Source: Dysidea avara
Taxonomy: Eukaryota; Porifera; Demospongiae; Dictyoceratida; Dysideidae
NCBI RefSeq assembly: GCF_963678975.1
Contig: NC_089275.1
Span: 35,193,819-35,257,818, forward strand
Length of the DNA: 64,000 bases
Reading direction: 5' to 3'
Shown: one piece after another, positions 40,783 through 53,149 of the stretch
Layout: every line of letters starts with the position of its first letter
Position numbering within the stretch: position 1 is the first letter of the stretch
The notes under the pieces: model-generated
What the model saw: the letters and a program-made list of their open reading frames with translations, nothing else
What the model was told of the DNA's origin: nothing
The model's database searches: none
Made by a program: the position numbers and the translations under genes

Positions 40783-43450
40783 TTTGCAGAAGCTCTTCAG
40801 TGGCACACATGACTTGCTATACTGAGCCTACATTATGAAATACTAGCTAAATTTATTATGTTCATGAAGCTATAACTAAAAAACACAATAAATTATAACG
40901 AGACATGCAAAATGTTTGATGCTGATAATGATCATGAGTGATGGATTATTGTAACACTTGACAGTTATTAATTTTTATATGGTATATATGGCTAGCTACC
41001 TGTAATTTTGTGTTTTTGTTACAGACAAACATGGTAAATAAACCATAATTATATACATTCAGCTGTCTAGAACTATATAGCTATGTGTTATGCGTATATA
41101 TGTACTATCTAATACACAACATTGCATAGATGATTGTCCACCTTAGTTTCTTGGTTTAATGCAACGTTTGATGATTGAAATTAACTTTATCTGATACTAA
41201 TTCTCCACCACAGCACATTCATGATTAGTGAACAGTCCCATACATTGTGCATTACAGTCAGGTACCATGCACATTTGCTGTTACAAGCAAAGCAACTCAG
41301 TTTATCAATCCATACAAAACTTCTTTCTTCAAGTGACTGCTCTATTAGAGCATTTATGTGCATGATCCTGTGTTCTAAAAAAGTGAAGACCATCAAAACT
41401 GTAAAATCTCAGTAATAGGGCCACCGATGGGACCAAAATATGTGGCCAGTATCATGAAAAGCAGTCTTTCATGCACATTAATTATGATAATGCATAATCT
41501 TAACCTTAGAAATATGTGAAATTTGATAAGCAATGAACTATATAAAATTGTGCCCCTTTAAAATAAAAAAAAGGTCTCATAAAAATAATATTATGGTCTC
41601 TCATAAAAACAATTATGGTCTCTCATGGTCTCTCATATTCAAACATTTAGTCCTGTGTCAAATATTCCAGCATAATAAAAAGCATAACAGGCTGGAGCGC
41701 TATGCCAGCATATTAGGGGTGACTATGGAGCTTAATTCCATAAAAATAGATTGATACTCCCTAATAAAGCAGTCAGAGGAAAACCTGCAACAATTGTAGC
41801 ACCTTAGATTGATACTCTCTAATAGAACAGTCATTTTATTATCATTTACCATTACTGTACAACTTCAATTTGAAGGATGCGCACAGATCAAAAAGCAATC
41901 ACAAAGTCAATAAATTATATAATTAAAAATAATACTATTTGTAGTGAAATACTATAATAAAGCATTCGCTGATTAAAATATTCCAAGATAATTGTAAGAA
42001 ATGTGGCATTTCTTTGGAAAAATCCTTGCATTAACTGCTTATGAAATACCTAACCAAAGTCCAAGTTATCCTTTGAACAAAGAGTAATGTCGGAGGTAGA
42101 ATTGTAAAGCTATAGGGTCACAGACAAACATAACAGCTGACACTTGTTCACATTATTGAAATGATGATTGTCTTTAACCTCCTCACAGGCAGCGGCAGTG
42201 GCTGCGGCAGCAGCAGCAACCCCAGCCGGAGAAGCAGCAGAGGAATAACAGCAGACTGGGTGGTGTATCTGTCAGAAAGGTCAAAATAAAAAGGGCAACC
42301 AAGATGGAAATTCAGATGGCAAATGTCCCCTGGATAAGGAAGGTCAGAAGATGCTATACCTTGCTCCTGGAGAACACCAGGGTGATCCTGAAGTAAGGCA
42401 TGGTGTACTACAGAAACCATGCAGTGCATCATGGTGCTGGATTCGCAGGGGACCATGGGAGCAACCTAGGAGATAGTACCAAAGTGATCGATAACAGATA
42501 GGCAAGTATATACACAATGGTGACAAAGGAAACAAGGAATTCCAAGCTGCAAGTGAAGAGCAATTATAAAATCATGAGAGAAAATGGCTAATTGCTGCCG
42601 TGACATTTACTTCTGCTACTGCAGGTGATCAAAACTGGTCTGGATAGCTACATCTACATTCTACAAAACAATAATTCACTGCATGAGGTCATCTCAAAAA
42701 GTACCTGGTAAAGATTTTGATATCAATTGACAGCTATGATATAGCTAACTTATCAGACGTCACCTACTCTATTCTGCCACATAGCTACAGTAGGTGGCAA
42801 GTGTACAAATACACTAGCTATAGCTATCATGACTCTAGCCAATGCCAAGTTATGTTTTGAAGTCATTTCAAGTTTAAATAGAACCATACTTTGCTACCTT
42901 AGTGGAAAACACTACTATCTGAATTATGATTACTGAAAACACAGTTACAAACCGATATGTTCAGATAAACAAAACCCACAATTAAACTTACGTAACTATG
43001 GAGATGAAACCCACAATCAAACCATTTCTTGGATGAATTCTCTAGTTCCCTTCTGAAACCGTGTTAAGTAGCACTACACACAACGTCTATGTAACTATAC
43101 CTATTTGAAATAGGTATAGAGTGTATAGCTGTTAAGCTTTAGTTTAATCACAAGGACATACGCACACATTTTTACAATTTCAGTAAACCAGGCGCATACC
43201 TAGGCTGTGGGTGTGCATAGTACACCTTTGGCTATACTAGTGTAACTACTTCAACCATGACTAAATTACATGTCCACTAGTGTTTAGTTTTTGAAGTTAG
43301 TGTATCCTTTGCATTCAGTACAGCCATCAGCGTATTATTTTGGCTGTTGATATTTAGCCGGTCATTGCAATTAAAAAAAAAATTTAGAAAAAATTGTGAC
43401 ACAAAAAGGTTTAAGAAACGAAGAAAAAAAAGTGTGACGTGACCTAGACA
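40783..43450. other. Flank and intergenic, no gene recognised
   Basis: 40783-41000 aligns with 1855-2070. Beyond that are three more copies of the dispersed motif (41333-41352, 41750-41772, 41808-41834), a short tandem of atggtctctcat (41590-41640) and a GC-richer stretch at 42180-42470 with a gcagcag run. That stretch gives competing minus-strand frames without any family signature. Confidence 0.4.
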
Positions 43451-43454
43451 CAAA

Positions 43455-43525
43455 CCCACACATCCAGGTTTAGATTACCAACGTTCTACCACTGTACCAC
43501 CGCTGCTTGCTGGCTACTCCTCTTG
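43455..43525 (-). repeat. tRNA-derived SINE piece, minus strand
   Basis: Minus strand ggtggtacagtggtagaacg is a good A-box region, followed at tRNA spacing by taaacctggatgtgtgggtt, a weak B box. A-rich sequence flanks it, as at 32311-32405. Confidence 0.45.
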
Positions 43526-43549
43526 TTTTTGTACTATTTAAATGTTACA

Positions 43550-43640
43550 AATATATTATTATTATTAATGTTTTACAGCACAAAGGTACTGACTGAAAGC
43601 CAATGGAAAGTACTGCCAAAGGCTAAATTACACTAACATA
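43550..43640 (-). mobile_element. LINE-like 3' terminus, minus strand
   Basis: Minus strand reads ...gtacctttgtgctgtaaaac then attaataataat, the same end-plus-tail pattern as in the hairpin at 17336-17610. No ORF2 part is left. Confidence 0.45.
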
Positions 43641-43872
43641 AAATTAATTAACTACAAAACTTAAAGTACACTAGAAGATAGAATTAGATAATTAATTAGT
43701 TACAGAACTGATTGGTTTCTTATAGGAAAAGTGGGGAGGTAAAGTTATGGTAATTTGTTGTAAAGTGGAGGTTTTGTCGTTCTAACACACTGGCTACAGG
43801 GACAGAGGTAGTGGAAGGTATGTACATCATTGTCATTAAACTCTTGTATAAAATACTATAATCTAACCATAC

Positions 43873-44092
43873 CAGTGAAGAAGAACCAAAGCTGAACCCG
43901 ACCCTAACCCTAACCTGACGTTTGCCTGTTAAACGTAATGATGACTTTCACTGCCTGTATGAAGGTAAGTTTTTGGGTGAGTTCGGGGCGGGCTAGGGTT
44001 GGACGCTCGCTTTAACCCTAGCTCGCCTCGAACTCACCCAAAAACTTACCTTCATACAACTAGTGTGTTTGATACTAGAGTTATAGGTGACA
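43873..44092. repeat. Hairpin repeat, copy 2 (arms ~45 bp)
   Basis: tatgaaggtaagtttttggg at 43958 returns as cccaaaaacttaccttcata ending 44056, with gctaggg/ccctagc closer to the loop. The 5' part (gaagaaccaaagctgaaccc, ccctaaccctaacc) matches 32458-32695. The two CCCTAA words are too few to be telomeric. Confidence 0.75.
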
Positions 44093-44583
44093 CTTCCCAA
44101 CAAATGACCGGCTAAATAAATATTTGCACGGTGACCGGCTAAATATCCACTTCGTATTATTTTTCTGAATGGACCACACAGTCCACACTCACCACATGCA
44201 GCCTCAGGCCCGTTAGCGTTTGGTAGTAGCTAAATCCAGAGCGCTCCGGCCACTACTGCTTGTCACGTAGGGATAGGTTGTATTAGAGAGTCTGTGAGTA
44301 CAGAAACCGAAGAAAAGCAACTCCCACAATCGAATTTACCAGGCTCTATTTCGCTATCTGGACAACCGAACGGCGTACAAAAGCGTTGGCCCCATTGCAT
44401 GGACTGAGATTACGTAGGCGAGATAAGGTCAGTGGTACTGGCAATAACTATCCTTCATGGTACATAATGTAGCAAACTGACAGCCGGTAGACCTATAGCT
44501 AACAGTGAGGTGAAGGTTAAGTAGTCTCAACCCGATTGAGAATTGACATACCGTAGCTGCATGATACTGTTGATAACTCCGTC

Positions 44584-44629
44584 ATGGCGTCATCACCTTC
44601 GATGGAAATCATTCCCAGCGGAAAAACAA
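44584..44629 (+). CDS. Possible first coding exon of an unidentified gene
   Basis: ATGGCGTCATCACCTTCG opens a 15-codon segment ending at a consensus donor, acaa|gtaagc (44630), in phase 1. Upstream DNA (44200-44500) is GC-richer than its surroundings, as expected near a promoter. No continuing exon could be assigned. The phase matches the exons of the gene at 49542, but the distance and intervening elements make that link a guess. Confidence 0.3.
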
Positions 44630-45285
44630 GTAAGCTCGTTTTTTAATGTTATTTATATTGTGTGTACCCAAGATTTGGGGAGGTAGCTAGCTAACACTAT
44701 TTATTTTATACCCTAACTATCATCATAGCTAATGTATACCCTAACTCACATAAAACTAGTGTATAAAGTTATAAACTTCACCCTGTAGCTATAACCCGGC
44801 CCCTAAAAGTATCCTTTTCCATGTTCATCTATCTATATATTAGGCCACTTCAAAGGTTTCAACTTAATGTAGTTTTAGTAACAACAGTTAATGAGTGATA
44901 ACAAACGTTGATATAATACAATTGCTCTGATAACACACGATAATAAATGTACAAAAGCCAACTAACTGTTACAAAACACAAAACCACTATTTATATGTAA
45001 TTATCTATAAATGTCAGTCACGTGATAGTTCTAGAAAGTTCCGTAATTATGTCAGTCACTACATAGTTTCTTGTCCAAGCTGTTTGAAAATTTGGTGAGG
45101 GAAGGAAGCTTATTGGCTTTTGAGCCACATAACTATAGGATGAAGTTTTAAAAACCTCAGTTTTACAGCACAGTATACTGTTAATAATCTTGTTTCATTC
45201 TCTTGATATTAACCTTCATATACCCTATAGCTACACTATCACTATCACTCTATGAATCTACTGGACCAGCCAGTAGTTTCATATA

Positions 45286-45483
45286 ATGTTAGCAGCTGAA
45301 TACAGTGGCATAGCTTTTCTGCCAGGTATAAAACAGACTGATTTATATACAAATATAATCTCTACAACTTACTTAAGTGAAAATGACATTTCTCTTGACC
45401 AAGAGTGCTTTCACAAGCTTACAAAAAGAGCCAGATATCATCTAGTCTCTGGACATTGTCTGGCATACTTCTTGAGCTTGTGA
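45286..45483 (+). CDS. Unrecognised open segment, possibly exonic
   Basis: The frame has protein-like composition in its second half (TYLSENDISLDQECFHKLTK then RARYHLVSGHCLAYF) and no obvious repeat. No splice partners are clear and no family is recognised. It may be chance. Confidence 0.2.
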   Translation: MLAAEYSGIAFLPGIKQTDLYTNIISTTYLSENDISLDQECFHKLTKRARYHLVSGHCLAYFLSL

Positions 45484-45649
45484 CTTTTTGCTTGTTGTAC
45501 TCAGTTAGGCTTCACATAATCTTATAGAATCTTTCATTTTGTGTCATTCATTCTTTCAGAGGGTTTTGAGGCACATGCCTAGCAGCAGTATACTATGTGT
45601 AAATACTGCTTTAGGATGCTGAGTTCCAAATAATTAATTATAGTACCAG

Positions 45650-46141
45650 CAAGAGTATATAATAGAAACCAAGAGTATCGAACGGGTGTATTATCCTGTG
45701 ATTAATGATTGCGTAAAGTAACACGGATATTTCAATAATTGTTCGTTTTCATTGCCATTAAGGGTTGCTGTATTTAGTCCAATTCGGCCACTAAACCAAG
45801 CGAGAACGTGATAGTGTTAAAGGGAATTGGCTAATATTAAAGTTCTGGCACTGCCAAGCGGATCTCTGAAGACGTGGCAACACGCTCGTTTGTGCAACCG
45901 TTGCTTTAGTGAGCTGGAGTTATCTTGGGTCCTTACTACACTTTCTTTGTACAATAACTGTTGAATACATGGTATGAATAGCACTGAAAACTGTTGAACA
46001 AAGGCCCTTTGCCACGTACGCATTTCAAACTACCATTTCACATAAACAAACAATTACTGAAATATCCGTGTTACTTTATGCAATCATTAATCATGGGCTA
46101 ATACACCGTTTGACACTCTTGGTTTCTATTATATACTCTTG
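45650..46141. mobile_element. Non-autonomous TIR element, ~95-bp inverted repeats, 7-bp TSD
   Basis: caagagtatataatagaaac ... with aagtaacacggatatttca inside returns in reverse complement at 46045-46141. GTACCAG flanks both sides (45643-45649, 46142-46148). The interior (45840-46020) has no transposase. It inserted between 45642 and 46149 of an otherwise unannotated stretch. Confidence 0.8.
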
Positions 46142-46148
46142 GTACCAG

Positions 46149-46830
46149 CTATGGAATATTTCCATATATCACATATTCTGACTTCTATATCATCAAAGGA
46201 TGACTTCTCCAAGGAACATGGCTGTACATGCAGTATTATCACAACAGTGACTTTTGGAGCATCCAAGTCCTTCCCACAGAACATAATTATAGTAAGGAGA
46301 TGCCTCCCATGCCATGATTTTGAAAGCATTTACCAGTTCTTGTTGATAATCTCATTTGCCAGTCCTATGTAGGAATTCACATACAGTAGCTAATTACTAG
46401 TAAATTTAGAAGCTCTAGGTATATTCACAGATTGAAAACTACAATCAAAACAACAAGTTGTGGTTCATATTTTATCAACAGTGGGTAAACAATCCCAACA
46501 AATATTTAGTATTATGAAATCAGTATTTAAGGCTTGTTTTGTATAAAACCGAGGCTAAAGATATTATTTCTAATTGCCATTTGAGCACTTGATATAGCTA
46601 CTGATCTAATGTGATAGCTGTACATGCATGCAGAGATTGACATTTCATCATCTAGCTCAGTATTGCTAAACTTATTTAGAAATTCCTCAACTTACTACTA
46701 TTCATCTGCTTTGCAAAGCGACCAATCAGTCACAAGGCCTCTTAGAGCTATTCTTTCAGAGTTTCAGCACATAACAGAAGGCTTTACACAGATCCATACA
46801 CGCGGTAGCACTGCCAAAAAATAATTCCTT
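46149..46830 (+). other. Possible exons of an unrecognised gene
   Basis: Two plus-strand frames (46139-46372 and 46624-46824) have some protein-like character. The second follows a catgcag acceptor at about 46632 and ends in a Lys-Lys-stop before an AT-rich, polyadenylation-like region. No family recognised and the evidence is weak. Confidence 0.2.
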
Positions 46831-47227
46831 CTCATGATTAGAGAATAATAATAATTATGCTAATAATGACTATGTAATATAGGTGCTCAGATGTGATGCA
46901 GGCGGAAGGTTGGGAAACTACTTCCTCATTTGAAAAGCCGTTTTTCTGCATTCCATTTTAGTTCACGCATTCTTCTCGCCAACCGCTGAATGTATCAAAG
47001 CAGTTATATTGTGGCACCAATCAAAGAACTCAGTAGCTATCTAGAAATAACCTAACGTTTAAAGAAGCTTCTAACTGCCATCGTTCGTCATTTACATGCA
47101 GTGCAATCGGTGCAAGGGTGTAGACAAAAATTCACTTGAATTCTTTCTGTAAACTGCATGCAAACTGCTAAACACCTATACCAGTCATGCCTTTGTAAGA
47201 CGGTTTTGAATGCCTGCCTATTAATGT

Positions 47228-47300
47228 TGAAGGTTTAGCTAAGTGGTCAAGACGCATGCATTTTAAGTGTAAGGTCTGAGTTCGATGACGTTTTTAAAAA
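47228..47300 (+). repeat. tRNA-like sequence / SINE head
   Basis: ggtttagctaagtggtcaag matches the A box TRGCNNAGNGG exactly, and gtctgagttcgatgacg is a fair B box 40 bp later. An A-run follows. The stems do not pair well enough for a functional tRNA. Confidence 0.5.
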
Positions 47301-48650
47301 AAAATTTTTGTTGCAATATTTTCTATACTATAAGAACTTTTCATGTAACATTTTTTCTTTGATTCTGAACGTTATTTGTGCAACATTCTTTTCTGAATGT
47401 ATGCCATTTTTTTCACTCTCAGTGTAAATACTTTGGCATCAACTTACAATGCTTTTGTATGGAAATAAGAATAATTTTGGTGAGCTATTGCTTGAAATAC
47501 ATACATGAAACTATACTGTATCTATACAGTAGATATTGCTTCTGCATTATACATTTGGAATGAATATCCTAACCATTGTCAGTCATTTGTCACTAACTGA
47601 AGTAGTGTAACTGTGGGGCAATGAAATCCTGTACGTATAGGGCAGGTTTAATACACTGATAGGTATACGATGTAGTTCTGTTGGAGTGTAGGTGTGCTTG
47701 CAATTCTTTTGTACAGGTGCCAGTCACAATTTTACTTGTAAATGTAACATCCTTAATACAGAAACTCCTGCACTGTAGGACAGGTACCAGTGTTGTAGGG
47801 CAGGTATACTGATGCTACATTATAATTTATTTCTTTTTGCGGTCAGCTAAATGTAGAATCTGAAATGGTATTCTTACATGTGTGGCCTGCATGACAGGTA
47901 CTACTATTATAAATTGCATCATCACCTGTGTGATAATACTACTACTGTTGTTTAGCTTAGCTAGCTACACATAGCTCTGCTGTTAAGCTGACCTGCCTGC
48001 ATCATCGTGCTTACATCATTTCAGTGTACTGTTTAATGTGACATCACCATGCATGCGTACTATATAGTTACATGTATAAATGATACTGAATAATCCTTGG
48101 TTCACATTGCATTATATTTATATAGTTAATGTGGAGATGGTACACGTAGGGCAATTTTAAGCTTAATGTGTAACATACTGTAATACATGCACAATATAGC
48201 AAGTCCTACACTGTAGAGCAGATACCAATGTTACAGTCATTTCTTTTTAATGTCAGTGAGTTAAAAGTCATCAAATGATGTTACAGGTATTGCCTGCATA
48301 ACATAGGACAGGTAGATGTACACACCTGTGTGGTAACTAAATAATTATGTATACACATTACTATTATAGTTCTCTTAGTTTAGCTTAGATACATGTAGTA
48401 TTACAGGCTCATGTACTTTAAAAGTGATATCTGTGGGAATACGTGGTGCTAATATTTAATGCTTATTACTTTTAGTCATGGTCCTGCACGAGGGGAGGTA
48501 CCAATGCTAGTTGCTATAAAACTAATAACTGTAAAATTAAGAGTTGATTGTTGTAAATATCAGAAATACTTGACAGTTGTCAAGGCTGTGTTAGAGTGAC
48601 ACACATAATGATGTAATAAGATTGTTAACTATGCACACATGTTGAAACTG
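47301..48650. other. Intergenic, no feature recognised
   Basis: AT-rich. A loosely repeated phrase of the form gtagg-caggta-ccag (about 47640, 47780, 47800, 48215, 48300) recurs irregularly, but I cannot define a unit. Confidence 0.35.
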
Positions 48651-48656
48651 TTGAAT

Positions 48657-48838
48657 ACCATATGGCACAAAGTTTAACAGGGGAAATATTGACAAATTTG
48701 ATGATTTATAGTGTAATTCTTCTCCCAAAATTTTGCACTTAGCATATAATTATGAAGCATTTTGTCAAAATTTGTCAAAATGCTCAATTGTCCAATTCGT
48801 CAAAATTTCCCCACATCAAATATTTGCAGTATACGGTG
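48657..48838. mobile_element. Possible mariner-like MITE (ACCATATG / GTATACGGT ends)
   Basis: Left end taccatatggcacaaag with ggggaaatattgacaaat, and right end attcgtcaaaatttcccc with gcagtatacggtgta, are inverted copies with gaps, and TA occurs at both borders. Short and diverged. Confidence 0.45.
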
Positions 48839-49049
48839 TAATCAGTTTGTATGAGACACACTGTAGTATAGTGGTTGTAATTGTATAATACCATGAGGCA
48901 CTAGTTACAATTAGACTATCTGAGATTGAAGATATTTTTGAAATGATTTTTTAACCCTTTATCATCCAGTGGCTAATATATTTCCAAAAACGCCCTGTTT
49001 ACAAACAGACCCATATGTCCTTTTATTACAAAAAGTGAACAAACAAGTA

Positions 49050-49251
49050 TTAGGAATTTTAAATTCAATTAGGGGGGATTATTGAAAAAAATTGGGAAAC
49101 AAGGGAGGTTGCCTATACCTGCAGATATATGTACTAGTGAACATTTAATCCCTACTTCAGTCTATACTAAATATATCTGTAGGTGTAGGCACTCTCCCTT
49201 GTTTCCCTAATTATTTTTTCAATGATCCCTAATCGAATTTAAAATTCCTAA
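49050..49251. mobile_element. Foldback MITE, ~80-bp arms
   Basis: ttaggaattttaaattcaat then gggaaacaaggga...cctgcagatatat returns as atatctgtagg...tcccttgtttccc and aatttaaaattcctaa. The loop is about 45 bp. Arms are imperfect. Non-coding. Confidence 0.7.
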
Positions 49252-49541
49252 TTACCTTATACCAAGAGTACATAATATATATATTTAGGGAGAGTGTCCA
49301 ACGCTGCATTGCTCCATCAAAACGCACTGCGTAAAAGTGTTACATCATCTCCCACATATCTCAGTATAACGTCAGTAAACTCCAGTACAAGGCTTCGCCG
49401 CGAAAGACTCGTTGATAGGCGTTGATATATCAAAGGCAGTGAAAGCGAAGACCTGCAACCTCTTAGAGTGCTTGGTATTAGTCACTGCGCTTGGTTATGG
49501 TGCCTATTATAAGTCACAGGCGCTTTGCGACTAGTGACAAA

Positions 49542-51398
49542 ATGGCGGCTTCCAGTGGAGGTGAGTGCAATCGTGATTTAAACGGACAAACGCTTAACAC
49601 TGGCAACTATCGCTTTGTTTCAGCACACATTTGTGATACAGATCGCCTGCAAGACGGAATAGTGATCTCGAGTCGCGTTGTAGCGCCTCGGAATCTTCCT
49701 GCCATTCGATCCATCGCTACCACTCGAGAGGAAGAGGTGGTTCAACGGAATGATAATGTCGAGGATGCTGTAACGATTACTGCAACACAGTCAGGTATTA
49801 TATAAGTCTACCTGCAGCAAATGAATCAATTTCACATTTGTTTTCTCTGAAGGAGGAGTGGTGATGCAACCAGGTGGTGTGTTAAGACAGAGTGGAGTAT
49901 TGCCAGGTATGCAGCAGGCTGGTTTGAGACTTAATAACTACAAAAATTATTCAGAAGGAAGTGGAGCTGCTTGTATACAGTTGCCTGGCAGTCACACAAG
50001 CTGTAATGCAGCAAGTTTCTTCTCCTTCAATCCCTTTGCAGTGCACAGAGAATGCCAAATGGATGCTGCAACACTGCCAGGTATGTCAAAGTCTACTTGA
50101 AGTGATTGAATCAATTTCACGCTTGTTACTCTGAAGGAGGAGTGGTGATGCAACCAGGTGGTGTGATAAGACAGAGTGGAGCATTGCCAGGTATTCAGCA
50201 GGCTGGTTTGAGACTTAATAACTACAAACATCATTCAGAAGGAAGTGGAGCTGCTTGTATACAGCTGCCTGGCAGTCACACGAGCTGTAATGCAGCAAGT
50301 TTCCCCTCCTTCAATTCCATTGCAGTGCACAGAGAAGGCCAAATGGATGCTGCAACACTGCCAGGTATGTCAAAGTCTACTTGAAGTGATCGAATCAATG
50401 TCACGTTTGTTTACTCTGAAGGAGGAGTGGTGATGCAACCAGGTGGTGTGTTAAGACAGAGTGGAGTATTGCCAGGTATGCAGCAGGCTGGTTTGAGACT
50501 TAATAACTACAAAAATTATTCAGAAGGAAGTGGAGCTGCTTGTATACAGTTGCCTGGCAGTCACACAAGCTGTAATGCAGCAAGTTTCTTCTCCTTCAAT
50601 CCCTTTGCAGTGCACAGAGAAGGCCAAATGGATGCTGCAACACTGCCAGGTATGTCAAAGTCTACTTGAAGTGATTGAATCAATTTCACGTTTGTTACTC
50701 TGAAGGAGGAGTGGTGATGCAACCAGGTGGTGTGATAAGACAGAGTGGAGCATTGCCAGGTATTCAGCAGGCTGGTTTGAGACTTAATAACTACAAACAT
50801 CATTCAGAAGGAAGTGGAGCTGCTTGTATACAGCTGCCTGGCAGTCACACGAGCTGTAATGCAGCAAGTTTCCCCTCCTTCAATTCCATTGCAGTGCACA
50901 GAGAAGGCCAAATGGATGCTGCAACACTGCCAGGTATGTCAAAGTCTACTTGAAGTGATTGAATCAATTTCACGTTTGTTTACTCTGAAGGAGGAGTGGT
51001 GATGCAACCAGGTGGTGTGTTAAGACAGAGTGGAGTATTGCCAGGTATGCAGCAGGCCAGTTTGGGACTTAATAACTATAACATCACTCAGAAGGGAGTG
51101 GAGCTGCTTGTGTACAGCTGCCTGGCAGTCACACAAGCTGTAATGCAGCAAGTTTCCCCGCCTTCAATCCCTTTTTAGTGCGCACTGCCCTCAGAGAAGG
51201 CCAAACAGTTCTAGGTGCGTACTTATGTAGCCTACTGTTAACTTGAAATTTTGTATCTTTCCCCATAAGGGAGTGGAGCAACTGTGCAGTCATCATGTAT
51301 TCCTACAAGCTGCAGTATAGTGAGTGTTGCTGGAGATTTGCCTTTGAAGGTGATGGAAGGTCACAGTGAGATATCCAGAGATGATGTAATTGAGCCAG
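49542..51398 (+). CDS. Unrecognised gene with a tandemly repeated two-exon unit
   Basis: A first coding exon starts ATGGCGGCTTCC at 49542 (a further in-frame ATG lies at 49491) and can splice at 49561 to 49624. That 63-bp intron is also an open multiple of three. The next exon ends at 49794. Then follow five A/B pairs: A exons of 54 bp at 49853, 50137, 50422, 50706 and 50991; B exons of about 123 bp at 49958, 50242, 50527, 50811 and 51095; then a divergent B-like exon 51270-51398. All use phase 1 on both sides, so any number can be skipped or duplicated. A codes GGVVMQPGGVLRQSGVLPG, and B begins GSGAACIQLPGSHTSCNAAS. A-B introns are only 50-51 bp and open in copies 1-4, but copy 5 keeps its frame only if that intron is spliced. 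No known domain, signal peptide or membrane segment seen. The frame after 51398 could instead run to a stop at 51493 with an Arg-rich tail. Confidence 0.6.
49795..51240. repeat. 284/285-bp tandem repeat (569-bp dimer) covering the exon array
   Basis: Units start near 49851, 50135, 50420, 50704 and 50989 (spacing 284, 285, 284, 285). Units 1, 3 and 5 share gtgttaagac and atgcagcagg, while units 2 and 4 share gtgataagac and attcagcagg. The array therefore grew by copying a dimer. Units 1/3 and 2/4 are almost identical, so the last expansion is recent. Confidence 0.92.
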
Positions 51399-51499
51399 GT
51401 ACAGTACAGCTCAAAGGTAACGTCGCGGGTACACGCACGACGAGAGCAAGAGGAGCTCGAGTAACTCGCGTCCACACTGCAAGGCTATCGTGATGCTCT

Positions 51500-53149
51500 A
51501 TGACAACTACTTTCACTCGAGAGTGTGACTAGGGTACTCGCGAGACGACAAAACAGGTCTCGCCGGACAGTGACCAGACGCTAGGCTCACTCAGTACTGA
51601 TAGCTGCACCGTACTGAGTACACAGGAACGGCCAGTCACAAGCTACTGTACACCCCCGTCAAGCTTTTATATTTGTACAGCACTCTGATAGGGCTCGATC
51701 GGTTACGCGGCTTTTAAAAGTCATTCGAGTGCTGAGTATTTTTAGCTACACAGTAAACTTATGCTTTTGCTTTCAGACTACTTTCAGACAGACACAAAAT
51801 AACACTGAAATTGAATTAAAAGTGTCTATTTAGTACATGTAGTTAGCTATACCTTTTAGCTCGTTTTAGTGGCTACGCACTACCCGGCGGTTGTACAACT
51901 GGCTCTGTAGCAAGGCGGCATACCTGCTGCGACAAAGCATGACATCACTCAGCTGCGTATTTTCGTCCACATCAGCTCAGTTAAGCCTTCTGATCGAAGG
52001 GTTGAAGCGAAAAAGCGACTCCACAGGTCCCTATGGCTAGAGAATAACATTCACAAAAAAAGATTTTGCGAGGTGAGACACGTCACTGTCTTGAGATTAA
52101 CATAAATCTTTTTCCAGGCGCTTAATGAAATAACAAGTGTCAGCGGATATCATACTTTAGCTTGGTCAATCTGTTCAGTTTATTAACCCACAAACACTGG
52201 CCTACCTTAACAAATATCACTGAGTCTCCATCCTATGTGATATATTCTGTACAACCAGGCTGTATAAACATTGCATGTTTGCAGTTTCTTCAAAGCAGTT
52301 GGAGATATCCCCATTAGTAAACGATCATGTACTCATACTATTGATTCAAGTAATCCATACAGCTGTAGGCGGGGAGAATAGCGGCAGTTATTTCCATAGA
52401 ACAGTACCAAAAGTTTTGGACTCCTGACAGTATAACAATTAAATGCCCTATAGTATCTCAAGCTATTATGTGCATGAGTCGTTGGGTAGCCACCACCTCG
52501 AGACATTCTTTTCAATGGTCCCATTTCCAAAGGGTACACATACTCTTGTATCTGCTATACTGTAGTGTGCACAGGGCGTGTTAGTTTGGATTTTTGCCTG
52601 CAGTAAATCAAGTTGAAGCCCATGCACAGTACATAAATTAAGCCTGGTGATGGAATCAATAAAATTTAATATAACATTATAATAATTAACTCTCATACCA
52701 CTCTAAACCTTTTACAGCCCAAGGGATTATAATAACCAATTTCAAAATTGTGCAGTACCAGGGGGTAGGACAAGGTAATGTGGACATGTAATGATATTGT
52801 GCAAGTACTGAAAATATTTCGCATGAGCTGAATAGCCTCTGTACAGAGGAAGAGTGTGACGATTATTTCTTAGTTTATTGCTTACAATGGTGTGATTCAA
52901 AACACTTCTGTTGTGGAGTAATTCAACTTGCAGTGAAGATATGTTGCCATCATGACTTCCATGTCAACAGTAGCAGTGGTAGTGTATGATTGTTTACTTT
53001 CAACAGATATAGGACTGTTTAATGAATTTTACTAGTGCTTTTAGCTTCATAGTGCACATGGTCTTGTCCTAAGCCTGTAAACTAGCACCTATAATATATA
53101 CATGTTTTATAGTTGGCATATTTTATATTACTAAATATTACTTCTGTAG
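51500..53149. other. Intergenic or intron, no gene recognised
   Basis: The first 450 bp are GC-richer with tctcgc/gcgaga words. The rest is ordinary AT-rich DNA without open frames of note. Confidence 0.35.

Noticed and set aside
42148..42456. Leu/Pro-rich minus-strand frame
   Set aside because: Comes from a gcagcag-rich stretch; competing open frames and no domain.
43897..43915. Telomere-like ccctaaccctaac
   Set aside because: Only two units inside a larger hairpin repeat; not a telomere tract.
47228..47300. Functional tRNA gene
   Set aside because: A box is perfect but stems and acceptor end do not pair; kept as SINE head only.
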